A DNA stretch of 64,000 nt from the NCBI GenBank assembly GCA_910585445.1, contig CAJUEK010000007.1, positions 1 through 64,000 of the forward strand, written 5' to 3'. This stretch comes from an uncultured Bacteroidales bacterium. GTDB lineage: Bacteria; Bacteroidota; Bacteroidia; Bacteroidales; UBA932. The notes below the pieces were generated by a model. It was given only the letters and a program-made list of their open reading frames with translations. It did not search any database and was not told where the DNA came from. The translations under genes and the position numbers were made by a program. Positions within the stretch are counted from its first letter, which is position 1. Each line of letters starts with the position of its first letter. Of this stretch, positions 51,850-61,447 are shown in pieces.

Positions 51850-54309
51850 ATGAAGAAACTCGACCGGTTCATAATAAAGTCTTTCATAGGACCGTTCATA
51901 GCGATCCTGCTGGTCGTGGTGTTCATCCTCATGATGCAGTTCCTGTGGCTGTACATTGATGAGCTGGTCGGCAAGGGACTGAGCTTCAAGGTAATACTTG
52001 AATTCCTCGGCTGGGGAAGCGCCACATTGCTTCCCCTTTCACTGCCTCTTGCCACCCTGCTTGCGTCAATGATGACACTCGGAACGCTCGGCGAGAACAA
52101 TGAGCTTCTCGCCATCAAGGCAGCCGGCATATCGCTCCAGAGGGTCCTTGTGCCGCTCGGGGCCGTATGCGTCCTGATAAGCATAGGCGCGTTTTTCGTG
52201 TCCAACAACCTCATTCCGGTAGCTTACAACAAGATATATACTCTCCGTGACGACATAGGCAGGACCAAGGAAGAGATAAAGATTCCGACAGGCACCTTCT
52301 ATAACGGCATTGAGGGATATATCCTGCGCGTGAACGACAGGGACGAGGAAAGCGGGATGATGCACGGGGTCATGGTCTATAACCATACCAAGAACAAGGG
52401 AAACACAAGCCTTGTGCTGGCCGATTCCGCCCTCATGAAGATGTCCAAGGACAAAAGCTACCTTTCTTTCATTCTGTACGACGGCTCGAACTACGAGGAG
52501 ACGAATGTCAAGAAGTACCGTGACACATCGCTCCAGCTCCAGAAGATAGATTTCCACAGGCAGGAAATGATTATCCCGCTGGAGAACTACGCATTCCAGA
52601 AATCAGATTCAAGCAGGTTCGACGACCAGGTGAAATCAATGAAGCTGCAGCAGCTTTACCACGGGCAGGACTCCATCGGTGCGCTTGACAGGAACAGCAA
52701 AAACGAGAACCTGACCGCGTTGAAGACCTCCAAGGTGCTCAGATACAATTCGCAGCTCGATACCGCAGGAAAGGAAGGCCGGAGCCATCCGCTTGTCATG
52801 CAGGAGAATGAAACATGGAAAAATGCTGACGAGGAAATCAAGGCTCTTGAAAAAGCCAAGGCAAATGCTGACGAGCTTCAGCTGACCCTTTCTTCATATT
52901 CGCGTGAACGGTATCATCACACATACACGCTGAGGCTTATCGACATCGAGATATTGAAGAAGTTTGCACTTTCGCTCGCATGCCTGATATTCTTCTTCAT
53001 CGGCGCGCCTCTCGGTGCCCTGATAAGGAAAGGAGGCCTCGGAACGCCGGCAATCATATCCGTGCTGTTCTTCGTGGTGTATTGGGTAATCGACATCTCA
53101 GGAACAAAGCTGGCGAGGGACGGGGCGGTGGCACCTTTCCACGGAGTATTCATCTCCGCCTACATACTGCTGCCTACGGGCCTGTACCTGACGTGGCAGG
53201 CCATAAACGACTCGTCAATATTCAACATAGGAAATATCCGCAACGGATTCAGAAAGACTAAAGCAAAGATAATGGGAGTTTTCAAGAAGACGCGTATCGT
53301 ATATATGGGTACGCCTGAATTTGCCGTAGCACCGCTTGAGGAGCTGCTCAAGAACGGACACAAGGTCGTCGGAGTTGTCACTGTAGCGGACAAGGCAAGC
53401 GGACGCGGCCTTAAGGTCAATGAGAGCGCGGTGAAGAAATATGCCGTGGAGCACGGGATACCTGTCCTGCAGCCGGTATCGCTCAAAGACCCTGATTTCA
53501 TAGAGACCCTGAAGGCATGGAAGGCGGACATTTTCGTGGTCGTGGCATTCAGGATGCTTCCGAAGGTGGTATGGGAAATCCCGAAGCTCGGGACATTCAA
53601 CCTTCATGCTGCCCTTCTTCCGCAATACCGCGGTGCGGCCCCTATCAACTGGGCTGTGATAAACGGGGAAAAGACTACCGGAGTGACTACCTTCATGATT
53701 GACGAAGGAATGGACACCGGACGCATAATGTACAGGAACGTGTGCCAGATAGGTCCGGAAGACACTGCCGGAGATGTCCATGACAGGCTTATGGAGCTTG
53801 GAGCGAAGCTCGTGTGCCTGACTGTTGACTCCATCATAGAGAACAATGTGGAATTCAGGATACAGAAGAGCTTCATACAAGGCTCGGAGATTCTGAAGCC
53901 TGCTCCGAAGATAACAAAGGAGCTTTGCCATATCTGCTGGAATGACTCCGTAAAGCAGATTCATGACCTTGTGCGCGGTCTCAGCCCTTATCCTGGAGCA
54001 TTCACGGAGCTTGTCAAGGACGGCAAGGCGACACAGATGAAGATATTCCGCACATTGAAGATAGAGGGCGAGGAATACAGGAAGATGCTCGCACAGAACA
54101 ACCTTGCTGAAGCCGCGCCAGGGACAGTTCTCTCAGACGGAAAGACTTATCTTGCGATAGCTGCGTCAGACGGGGCCATATCGGTAACGGAATTGCAGCT
54201 TGCCGGAAAGAAGAGGATGCAGGTCAAGGATTTCCTAATCGGTTTCCGTGACCCGCAGGACTATGCCACAAGCGAAGGCACTTCATCACAGGTGACCGGA
54301 AGACAATAG
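51850..54309 (+). CDS. LptF/LptG permease fused to methionyl-tRNA formyltransferase
   Basis: An uninterrupted 819-codon frame joins two proteins that are normally separate. Residues 1-460 are an LptF/LptG-type permease of lipopolysaccharide export: three N-terminal membrane segments, a periplasmic beta domain (about 120-370) and three C-terminal segments. Residues 478-805 are methionyl-tRNA formyltransferase: the start is RIVYMGTPEFAVAPL, and the catalytic set is FNLHAALLPQYRGAAPI (Asn584, His586) with DEGMDTG (Asp622), all kept. The linker (RNGFRKTKAKIMGVFKK) is short and basic. An ATG at 53272 (Met475) in the linker could start a free Fmt of 345 residues, so both fused and separate products are possible. 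I know of no described fusion of this kind. Confidence 0.9.
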   Translation: MKKLDRFIIKSFIGPFIAILLVVVFILMMQFLWLYIDELVGKGLSFKVILEFLGWGSATLLPLSLPLATLLASMMTLGTLGENNELLAIKAAGISLQRVLVPLGAVCVLISIGAFFVSNNLIPVAYNKIYTLRDDIGRTKEEIKIPTGTFYNGIEGYILRVNDRDEESGMMHGVMVYNHTKNKGNTSLVLADSALMKMSKDKSYLSFILYDGSNYEETNVKKYRDTSLQLQKIDFHRQEMIIPLENYAFQKSDSSRFDDQVKSMKLQQLYHGQDSIGALDRNSKNENLTALKTSKVLRYNSQLDTAGKEGRSHPLVMQENETWKNADEEIKALEKAKANADELQLTLSSYSRERYHHTYTLRLIDIEILKKFALSLACLIFFFIGAPLGALIRKGGLGTPAIISVLFFVVYWVIDISGTKLARDGAVAPFHGVFISAYILLPTGLYLTWQAINDSSIFNIGNIRNGFRKTKAKIMGVFKKTRIVYMGTPEFAVAPLEELLKNGHKVVGVVTVADKASGRGLKVNESAVKKYAVEHGIPVLQPVSLKDPDFIETLKAWKADIFVVVAFRMLPKVVWEIPKLGTFNLHAALLPQYRGAAPINWAVINGEKTTGVTTFMIDEGMDTGRIMYRNVCQIGPEDTAGDVHDRLMELGAKLVCLTVDSIIENNVEFRIQKSFIQGSEILKPAPKITKELCHICWNDSVKQIHDLVRGLSPYPGAFTELVKDGKATQMKIFRTLKIEGEEYRKMLAQNNLAEAAPGTVLSDGKTYLAIAASDGAISVTELQLAGKKRMQVKDFLIGFRDPQDYATSEGTSSQVTGRQ

Positions 54310-54314
54310 CAGCT

Positions 54315-54980
54315 ATGGGCAAGGAAATCGTGATAATCTGCGACGGGGCATTCCCAAAGACCGAATACCCGAGATATCTTATACGCACTGCCGACTTCAT
54401 AATATGCTGCGACGGTGCCCTGCGCAAATTCCTCAGGAACAGCAAGGCCATTTTCGGTGATGAGCGTCTGCCGGACAAGGTAATCGGCGACATGGACTCC
54501 CTGTCGTCTGCAATGAAGACAAAATACGGAGACCTGATTGTCACTATTGACGAGCAGGAGCACAATGACCAGACCAAGGCTTTCACATGGGCGCTGGAGA
54601 ATATCGGCGGGATAGGCAGAATCACGATACTCGGCGCGACCGGAGAGCGTGAGGACCATACCATAGGGAACATATCGCTTCTTATGGAGTATGCCAGGAC
54701 ATACCGCCCTCAGGACAGAGGAATAGATGTGCAGATGATATCTGACCATGCAACGATTTTCGCCATAACCGGCACTTTCGAAATGGAGTGCGGAGAGGGC
54801 CGCAAAGTTTCGATATTCAGCCCGGACAGCAGCCTCAGGATAACATCGGAGGGGCTTGAGTTCCAGACCTGCAACGTAGTTTTCGACAACTGGTGGAAAG
54901 CCACCCTCAACCGGGCCGTGCAGGACAAGGTAAGGCTGGAGCTGAGTCACCCGTCAATCGCATTGGTCATGCTGAACTGA
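54315..54980 (+). CDS. Thiamine pyrophosphokinase
   Basis: A 221-residue enzyme that makes thiamine diphosphate from thiamine and ATP. Catalytic motifs are IGDMDSLSS (about 57-65), EHNDQTKAF (about 79-87) and GATGEREDHTIGN (about 105). The C-terminal thiamine-binding domain has VSIFSPDSS and TSEGLEF. It starts 5 bp after the fusion gene, so it shares the alaS transcript. No TPP riboswitch precedes it. Confidence 0.92.
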   Translation: MGKEIVIICDGAFPKTEYPRYLIRTADFIICCDGALRKFLRNSKAIFGDERLPDKVIGDMDSLSSAMKTKYGDLIVTIDEQEHNDQTKAFTWALENIGGIGRITILGATGEREDHTIGNISLLMEYARTYRPQDRGIDVQMISDHATIFAITGTFEMECGEGRKVSIFSPDSSLRITSEGLEFQTCNVVFDNWWKATLNRAVQDKVRLELSHPSIALVMLN

Positions 54981-55001
54981 CCTCATTACGATTGACATTC
55001 A

Positions 55002-55033
55002 TTAGGAATTAAGCAAATTAAGTTATATATTTG
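55002..55033 (+). promoter_or_regulatory. Candidate promoter of ilvA-ilvE
   Basis: TTAG (55002-55005), 20 bases, TATATTTG (55026-55033). The -7 is a full match and the -33 is weak. It lies 38 bp before ilvA. I see no attenuator with branched-chain codons. Confidence 0.5.
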
Positions 55034-55070
55034 AACCGGAAAATCAATTTTTGATTTTATTTTTCAAGCA

Positions 55071-56330
55071 ATGGAAACGAAAAAGTACTTTCCGACCGTA
55101 GAGGCCATTGAAAACGCGTCACGCGTACTCGACGAAATCATCGAACCTACTCCTTTCATGAGGAACAGCAACCTGTCCGACCTTTATGAGGCGGACGTTT
55201 ACCTCAAGAGAGAGGATCTCCAGATAGTGAGGTCATACAAGATAAGGGGAGCATACAACAAAATCAGGTCAATCGAGCCTGAAGTCCTCAAATATGGAAT
55301 AGTGTGCGCAAGCGCAGGAAACCATGCACAGGGTGTCGCGCTTTCCTGCAACAAGCTGCAGATAATGGGTTCGATTTTCATGCCGACCACCACTCCGAAG
55401 CAGAAAATCGAGCAGGTGAGAATGTTCGGAAAGGAATACATCGACATAGTGCTGACAGGCGACACCTTCGATGCTGCCAATGCGGCGGCAATCGAGTTCG
55501 CAGGCAAGAGCGGACGCACTTTCATCCCGCCGTTCGATGACCCTAAGGTCATAGAGGGACAGGGAACGATAGGACTTGAGATAATGAAGCAGGCCAAGGA
55601 GCCGCTTGACTACATCTTCATCCCTATCGGCGGAGGCGGACTTGCCTCAGGACTCGGAGCATATATAAGGCAGGTGTCACCACAGACAAAGATAATCGGC
55701 GTAGAACCTGCCGGAGCACCATGCATGAAGACCGCAATTGACAAGGGTGAGGTGATAGAGCTTGAGCACATCGACAAGTTCGTGGACGGAGCCGCAGTGA
55801 AAAAGGCCGGTGCCACCACTTTCGGGATATGCAAGGACATTCTTGATGACATTATCGTTGTTCCGGAAGGGGCTGTGTGCACGATGATAATACAGATGTA
55901 CAACAAGAGCGCCATCGTGGTTGAGCCTGCGGGCGCCCTGTCAACAGCCGCATTGAAATTCTATGCGGACAAGATAAAGGGCAAGAGGGTCGCATGCATC
56001 GTCAGCGGAAGCAACAACGACATCACAAGGATGGAGGAAATACGCGAGAAATCACTTCTTTATGAAGGCCTGAAGCATTATTTCATAGTGAACTTCCCTC
56101 AGAAGCCTGGTGCGGTGCTGTCGTTCATACGGGACGTTATCGGCCCTTCTGATGACCTCGTGTATATCCAGTACATCAAGAAGACCAACAAGGATTTCGG
56201 CCCTGCCCTCATCGGAATAGAGCTTTCAGCAAAGGAGGACTTCTCCGCACTGATGAGCCGCATGGACTCGAACGGGATATCATACGAATACATAAACGAG
56301 AACAACAAATTATTTGAAATACTTATCTGA
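55071..56330 (+). CDS. ilvA: Threonine dehydratase (threonine ammonia-lyase)
   Basis: A 419-residue PLP enzyme that converts threonine to 2-oxobutyrate, the first step towards isoleucine. The PLP Lys is in YLKREDLQIVRSYKIRGAY (second Lys, about 58). CASAGNHAQGVALSC and the phosphate loop PIGGGGLASGLG follow; SGSNND is near the C-terminal side. The last 80 residues (YFIVNFPQKPGAVLSFIRDV) form one ACT-like domain, as in the shorter IlvA form rather than the two-domain E. coli enzyme. This predicts feedback control by isoleucine. ilvE follows after 1 bp. Confidence 0.95.
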   Translation: METKKYFPTVEAIENASRVLDEIIEPTPFMRNSNLSDLYEADVYLKREDLQIVRSYKIRGAYNKIRSIEPEVLKYGIVCASAGNHAQGVALSCNKLQIMGSIFMPTTTPKQKIEQVRMFGKEYIDIVLTGDTFDAANAAAIEFAGKSGRTFIPPFDDPKVIEGQGTIGLEIMKQAKEPLDYIFIPIGGGGLASGLGAYIRQVSPQTKIIGVEPAGAPCMKTAIDKGEVIELEHIDKFVDGAAVKKAGATTFGICKDILDDIIVVPEGAVCTMIIQMYNKSAIVVEPAGALSTAALKFYADKIKGKRVACIVSGSNNDITRMEEIREKSLLYEGLKHYFIVNFPQKPGAVLSFIRDVIGPSDDLVYIQYIKKTNKDFGPALIGIELSAKEDFSALMSRMDSNGISYEYINENNKLFEILI

Positions 56331-56331
56331 C

Positions 56332-57363
56332 ATGACTGGAATTGACTGGAGCAAACTTACATTTTCCTACACAAAGACGAACACAATGCTATGCAGCCAC
56401 TGCATAGGCGGACAATGGACACCTGTAGAAAGCAGGACCGACGACAACATAAGCATCAGTGCTTTTGCCGGCGGACTGCACTACGCCATCGAATGCTTCG
56501 AAGGCCTCAAGGCTTTCAGGGGCAAGGACGGTAAAGTAAGGCTGTTCCGTCCTGAAGAAAATGCAAAGAGGCTTCAGAGGTCAGCAAAATACCTTGGCAT
56601 TGATGCGCCTTCAACCGAGATGTTTGTGGAGATGTGCAAGAGGGTTGTAAGGGAAAACCTTGATTTCCTCCCTCCATACGGTTCACATGCGTCATTATAC
56701 CTGCGTCCGACACTTATCGGATTCAATCCGCAGCTCGGCGTGCAGTCCTCGAAAGAGTCTCTGTTCATGATGCTTTGCTCCCCTGTAGGGGCATATACGG
56801 GAGGTGCTCTTGAGGCCATCGACGTTGTAATCGCAAGGAATTATGACAGGGCGGCGCCTAACGGATGCGGAGCCTACAAGGTCGGCGGAAACTATGCGGC
56901 TTCGCTCTACTCACTGAACGTTGCGCATGAGCTTGGCTACAAGGCCGTGCTTTATCTTGACCCGGCCACAAAGACCACTATCGACGAGTTCAATTCATCG
57001 AATTTCTTTGCGATAAGAGGCAATTCGTACATAACTCCAAAGTCTGACAGCATCCTTCCTTCAATCACCAACATGTCTCTCGAGACCGTAGCTGCATATG
57101 TGGGAATGGATGTGGAAAGAAGACCTGTACCTGTTGAAGAGCTTTCCACTTTCGAGGAGGTCGGAGAATGCGGCACCGCAGTGGTGATAACGCCGGTGCA
57201 CAGACTTGCAGACAAGCCTTTCCTTGAGTCCGAAGAAGAGACGGTATATACTTACGGTGACGGACTGTGCGGAGAAAAGAGCCTCCGTCTGTACAACATG
57301 ATTACCGGCATACAGTACGGAGAGATTGAAGACCCGTTCGGATGGACTGTATTTGTTGATTAA
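56332..57363 (+). CDS. ilvE: Branched-chain amino acid aminotransferase
   Basis: A 343-residue fold-type IV aminotransferase that makes Ile, Leu and Val from their keto acids. Marks are GGLHYAIECFEGLKAFRG, SLYLRPTLIGF and the PLP Lys in GAYKVGGNYAASLYS (about 185). ECGTAVVITPV replaces the more common EAGTAAVISPV. The start at 56332 lies 1 bp after the ilvA stop; an earlier ATG inside ilvA is not used. A terminator lies 20 bp behind it. Confidence 0.95.
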   Translation: MTGIDWSKLTFSYTKTNTMLCSHCIGGQWTPVESRTDDNISISAFAGGLHYAIECFEGLKAFRGKDGKVRLFRPEENAKRLQRSAKYLGIDAPSTEMFVEMCKRVVRENLDFLPPYGSHASLYLRPTLIGFNPQLGVQSSKESLFMMLCSPVGAYTGGALEAIDVVIARNYDRAAPNGCGAYKVGGNYAASLYSLNVAHELGYKAVLYLDPATKTTIDEFNSSNFFAIRGNSYITPKSDSILPSITNMSLETVAAYVGMDVERRPVPVEELSTFEEVGECGTAVVITPVHRLADKPFLESEEETVYTYGDGLCGEKSLRLYNMITGIQYGEIEDPFGWTVFVD

Positions 57364-57383
57364 GACATCTACACATAAAAAAG

Positions 57384-57426
57384 ATGGTCTGGCTAAGGCA
57401 ATTAGTCAGACCATTTTTATTTTTTG
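57384..57426 (+). terminator. Terminator of ilvA-ilvE
   Basis: ATGGTCTG-g-CTAA pairs with TTAG-t-CAGACCAT (57384-57413), followed by TTTTTATTTTTT. To its right, 57478-57491 is a perfect palindrome, CAAAACCGGTTTTG, within the gap to the lptF/G gene. Confidence 0.9.
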
Positions 57427-57547
57427 GAATACTCCTTATTTATTCACGTCCTTTTGAACGTTCCGGAGCTATTGCGTCAAAACCGGTTTTGTCTTGGTTT
57501 TTGTGCACCACCGTGATTTTGTTCTGGCAGGATTGTTATGGACGGCA

Positions 57548-58639
57548 TTATTTCGGTGCAATCCTGTACAGGAAGCCTGCTATGAGCGCGAATATCAGAT
57601 TCGGGAGCCAGAGGGCTATGGCAGGAGGCAGAGCGCCCGTATGCACGAACATCTGACTGAACCGCAGGAAAAGGATGTAGGTGAAAGCCAGGGCAATGCC
57701 TATTCCGATATTCCAGCCGATTCCTCCCCGACGTTTCTTGGAGGAAAGGGCCACACCCATCACCGTCAATATGAAAGCGGAGAACGGCAGGGCAAAGCGC
57801 GTATTCTTTTCTATGAGCGCGAATTTGACATTGGCGTCCCCGCGCATCCGCTGCGTGTCAATGAGTTGGTTCAACTCCTTGTATGTCAATGTCTCCACCG
57901 TCTTTTCTGTAAGATAGAAGTCCTTGACGGACAGGTCAATGATAGTATCAAGCTGTCTTCCGCTCCTTATATGGTCTGTCAGATCCTCGTTGTATTCCCT
58001 TACAAAATACTTTTTGAGCCTCCAGCTGCCCTTGAGTGTGTCATAGACGGCCGTCTCCGCTGAAATCTTGGAAATCAGTTTGCCGTCCTCTATCTTTTCC
58101 AGTGTGAATCTGTAGGCTGTATTGTTCCATGAACTGAATGACTCCGCAAAGACGAATTCTCCCGGCGCAATCTGATAATGCACGTTGCGCCCCACGCTCT
58201 TGAACCTGGCCTTGAAATACTTGTTCTCGAACTCCAGCCTGGTCTTGTTGGCGTCCGGTATCACGAAAAGGTTCAGGCACAATGACAATATCGCAATGAG
58301 TGTGGCGGAAAACACATACGGCACCATCATCCTGTGGAAACTGATTCCGCATGATAGTATAGCCACAATCTCCGAGTCCGCAGCCATCTTGGAAGTGAAG
58401 AAAATCACTGTGATGAACACGAACATAGGGCTGAACATGTTCATGAAATAAGGCACGAAGTTCACATAATAGTCAAAGATTATGGCCTTCAGCGGAGCTT
58501 CCTTGCTGACGAAATCGTCAATTTTCTCGCTTATGTCGAAAATTATGACGATTCCGATTATCAGCAGCAGCGCGATGAAGAACGTGCTTATGAATTTCCT
58601 GACAATATAAATGTCAAGCTTTCTCGGTACCAGATCCAT
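57548..58639 (-). CDS. LptF/LptG-family permease
   Basis: A 363-residue membrane protein, the second LptF/LptG-type permease in this window. Three N-terminal segments (FISTFFIALLLIIGIVIIF and others) are followed by a periplasmic domain (about 100-260) and three C-terminal segments (ALPFSAFILTVMGVALSS, GIGIALAFTYILFL). LptF and LptG form a pair with the ATPase LptB2 to push lipopolysaccharide to the outer membrane. This copy is a normal stand-alone protein, so it may pair with the permease half of the fusion at 51850. Its start is 4 bp behind the tgt stop. Confidence 0.88.
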   Translation of the reverse strand: MDLVPRKLDIYIVRKFISTFFIALLLIIGIVIIFDISEKIDDFVSKEAPLKAIIFDYYVNFVPYFMNMFSPMFVFITVIFFTSKMAADSEIVAILSCGISFHRMMVPYVFSATLIAILSLCLNLFVIPDANKTRLEFENKYFKARFKSVGRNVHYQIAPGEFVFAESFSSWNNTAYRFTLEKIEDGKLISKISAETAVYDTLKGSWRLKKYFVREYNEDLTDHIRSGRQLDTIIDLSVKDFYLTEKTVETLTYKELNQLIDTQRMRGDANVKFALIEKNTRFALPFSAFILTVMGVALSSKKRRGGIGWNIGIGIALAFTYILFLRFSQMFVHTGALPPAIALWLPNLIFALIAGFLYRIAPK

Positions 58640-58643
58640 ATTG

Positions 58644-59774
58644 TCAAAGTCTTGTCATTATCCTGCGCACCGTTTCATCTTTCCAAGAGCTGAAATCCCC
58701 GTCAATGATATGCTTGCGGGCCTGGCGGACAAGCTCCAGGTAGAACGCGAGATTGTGCTCGCTGGCAAGCTGGCCGGCAAAAAGCTCACCGGCCACAAAC
58801 AGATGGCGCAGATAAGCCTTGGTATAAGTGTGGTCAACAAAAGATGTCCCCTTAGGGTCTATCGGTGAGAAATCATCCGCCCATTTGCGGTTCTTTATGT
58901 TGATTATGCCGTCCCATGTGAACAGCATTCCGTTGCGTCCGTTACGTGTCGGCATTACGCAGTCGAACATATCGACTCCGCGGGCTATTCCTTCAAGAAG
59001 ATTGGCAGGAGTGCCCACGCCCATGAGATAGCGCGGCTTGTCATCCGGAAGAATAGGGCATACGACTTCAAGCATCTCATACATTTTCTCTGTAGGCTCC
59101 CCTACTGCAAGTCCTCCGATGGCATAGCCTTCACGGTCAAGCGCGGCAGCATGCTCCACAGCCGCACGCCTGAGGTCCGGATATACGCAGCCCTGGATTA
59201 TCGGGAAGAGGGCCTGCCTGTATCCGTACAGCGGGTCAGTCCCGTCAAAACGCCTTACACAGCGCTCCAGCCACCTCTGGGTCAATTTGAGAGATTTGGC
59301 TGCATATTCGTAAGTCGCGTCTCCCGGGCAGCACTCGTCAAGAGCCATGACGATATCCGCACCGATGACACGCTGTGTGTCCATATTGTTCTCCGGCGTG
59401 AATATGTGCTTGGAACCGTCTATGTGAGAACGGAAAATGCATCCGTCCTCGGTAAGCTTGCGTATAGGGCTTAGGGAGAACACCTGGAATCCGCCGCTGT
59501 CCGTCAGTATCGGCCTGTCCCATGACTCGAACTTGTGGAGTCCACCTGCAGCCCTGAGCACGTCAAGCCCCGGACGCAGGTAAAGGTGATAAGTGTTTCC
59601 GAGTATTATTTCCGCACCGATATCTTCCTTGAGGTCCTTGTGGTAAATGCCCTTGACCGAACCAACCGTGCCCACAGGCATGAATATCGGCGTATGTATC
59701 TGTCCGTGGTCCGTGGTTATAGTTCCGCATCTCGCGGCTGAGCCAGGGTCACTGTGAGTCTTTATAAAATCCAT
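58644..59774 (-). CDS. tgt: tRNA-guanine transglycosylase
   Basis: A 376-residue Tgt. It exchanges guanine 34 for preQ1 in tRNAs for Asp, Asn, His and Tyr. The fold marks are ARCGTITTDHGQIHTPIFMPVGT, ILTDSGGFQVFSL and DMFDCVMPTRNGRNG with the nucleophile Asp. The usual zinc-binding CxCxxC near the C terminus is missing: where it should lie the sequence reads DPKGTSFVDHTYTKAYLRHL, with no Cys. The later His (SEHNLAFY) is kept. I recall the same feature in other Bacteroidota Tgt proteins. It stands directly upstream of the lptF/G gene, a common pairing in this phylum. Confidence 0.93.
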   Translation of the reverse strand: MDFIKTHSDPGSAARCGTITTDHGQIHTPIFMPVGTVGSVKGIYHKDLKEDIGAEIILGNTYHLYLRPGLDVLRAAGGLHKFESWDRPILTDSGGFQVFSLSPIRKLTEDGCIFRSHIDGSKHIFTPENNMDTQRVIGADIVMALDECCPGDATYEYAAKSLKLTQRWLERCVRRFDGTDPLYGYRQALFPIIQGCVYPDLRRAAVEHAAALDREGYAIGGLAVGEPTEKMYEMLEVVCPILPDDKPRYLMGVGTPANLLEGIARGVDMFDCVMPTRNGRNGMLFTWDGIINIKNRKWADDFSPIDPKGTSFVDHTYTKAYLRHLFVAGELFAGQLASEHNLAFYLELVRQARKHIIDGDFSSWKDETVRRIMTRL

Positions 59775-60001
59775 TTCCTATGTTTTCCTTGATTACAATG
59801 TCCGGTTTTACGTAATGCCGGCACCGCTTTCCGGCCGCACCAAAGCGGAAAGTTCGGGGTTGCCGTCCTGATTTTTGTCACGAGAAATGATTTTCAGACA
59901 GCTTCCGAACGCCAAAGGTAGTAAAATTCAAGCAAAATCCCGTATATTTGTCGCCGTCTTGCTCTCAAGCAGGACCACACTGGACATAATTATTTACCAA
60001 T

Positions 60002-61276
60002 ATGAGAAATAACCACATTTCAGCCAGGCTCATACTGATGAATTTCCTGGAATTTGCAGTCTGGGGAGCCTACCTCACATCACTGGGACGTTATCTCGGC
60101 AATATAGGGCTGAGCAACGAAATCAAATGGTTCTTTGCAATGCAGGGAATAGTATCCATCTTCATGCCTGCGCTCATGGGCATAGTGGCCGACAGGTACA
60201 TGCAGGCCCAGAAAGTGCTTTCGCTATGCCACGGCCTTGCGGGAGTGTTCATGGCCGGAGCCGGATTCTACTGCATGTCAGCGGGAGACTCTGTGCAATT
60301 CGCCCCGCTCTTCGCCCTCTACAGCCTCAGCGTCGCATTCTTCATGCCGACAATCGCGCTTACCAACTCCGTGGCATACTCTGCCCTTGAAGGAGCTGGA
60401 AAAGACCCGGTCAAAGCTTTCCCTCCAATCAGGGTATTCGGAACCATCGGTTTCATATGCAGCATGCTCCTGACCAACTGGCTCAAAATAGACGGAGTGG
60501 CAATGCAGGATTCATACACCCAGCTCATCCAGTCCGGAGCAATGTCAATAGTGCTCTGTCTCTATGCGCTCACAATGCCATCCTGCCCTGTAAAGCCTGC
60601 GACTGAAAGCAAGAGCATCGTGGACAGCCTCGGCCTGAAAGCGTTTACTCTTTTCCGTGACAGGCAGTTCGCCATATTCTTCATCTTCTCGATGATGCTC
60701 GGCGCGTCGCTCCAGATAACCAATGGCTACGCAAACACTTTCCTCGGCTCATTCGGCTCAGACCCTGCGCTCGCAGACACATTCGCAGTAAAGAACTCAA
60801 ATGCCCTGCTCGCGATAAGCCAGACATCCGAGACGCTCTGCATCCTGCTGATTCCTATTTTCATGAAACGTTTCGGAATCAAGAAAGTGATGCTCATAGC
60901 CATGTTCGCATGGGTTCTAAGATTCGGTTTGTTCGGTCTCGGACAGCCTGACATGCCGGGCGTCCTCCTGTTCATCCTCTCATGCATAGTCTATGGAGTT
61001 GCATTCGACTTCTTCAACATATCAGGCTCGCTCTACGTCAATGAGAACACAAGCACAGACATAAGGTCATCAGCCCAGGGACTGTTCATGCTAATGACAA
61101 ACGGCCTTGGAGCATCAATAGGAACACTCGCCGCCGGAGCCGTAGTGGAATCCGTAGTCTTCAATGCAGCAGAGCCAAGCTGGAGCACAGCATGGTACAT
61201 ATTCGCAGCCTACGCCCTCGTGGTAGCAATCCTTTTCATGATTCTCTTCAAGGAACCCGCCAAGAAAACTGCCTGA
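60002..61276 (+). CDS. Nucleoside MFS transporter
   Basis: A 424-residue MFS protein with 12 hydrophobic segments, of the nucleoside:H+ symporter (NupG-like) group. The beginning (LILMNFLEFAVWGAYLTSLG) and ALMGIVADRYMQAQKVLSLC are typical. It probably imports nucleosides. A TATATTTG (59943-59950) lies 51 bp upstream, in the 227-bp gap to tgt, though I see no good -33. No nucleoside catabolic gene lies beside it in the window. Confidence 0.85.
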   Translation: MRNNHISARLILMNFLEFAVWGAYLTSLGRYLGNIGLSNEIKWFFAMQGIVSIFMPALMGIVADRYMQAQKVLSLCHGLAGVFMAGAGFYCMSAGDSVQFAPLFALYSLSVAFFMPTIALTNSVAYSALEGAGKDPVKAFPPIRVFGTIGFICSMLLTNWLKIDGVAMQDSYTQLIQSGAMSIVLCLYALTMPSCPVKPATESKSIVDSLGLKAFTLFRDRQFAIFFIFSMMLGASLQITNGYANTFLGSFGSDPALADTFAVKNSNALLAISQTSETLCILLIPIFMKRFGIKKVMLIAMFAWVLRFGLFGLGQPDMPGVLLFILSCIVYGVAFDFFNISGSLYVNENTSTDIRSSAQGLFMLMTNGLGASIGTLAAGAVVESVVFNAAEPSWSTAWYIFAAYALVVAILFMILFKEPAKKTA

Positions 61277-61409
61277 CATCATCAGAGCAGACTCCTAAGT
61301 TTAGGACGGAGTGGTGGCAAAGCTGACAGAGGCTGACTAAATTTGGCAGAATCTTGCCTGGCTGACAGAAGCTTCACAAACAGCAAGCATATGTGACATA
61401 GGCAGTTAC

Positions 61410-61447
61410 GCGAGGACGGGTATGCAGGATTGCATACCCGTCCTCGC
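61410..61447. repeat. Perfect 17-bp inverted repeat without T tail
   Basis: GCGAGGACGGGTATGCA and TGCATACCCGTCCTCGC flank a four-base loop. The pairing is perfect and GC-rich but has no T run on either side. It lies in the 311-bp gap between 61277 and 61587, which also has two copies of GCTGACAGA (61322-61330, 61361-61369) and no gene. It may stop transcription from both convergent genes or protect mRNA ends. Confidence 0.8.
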
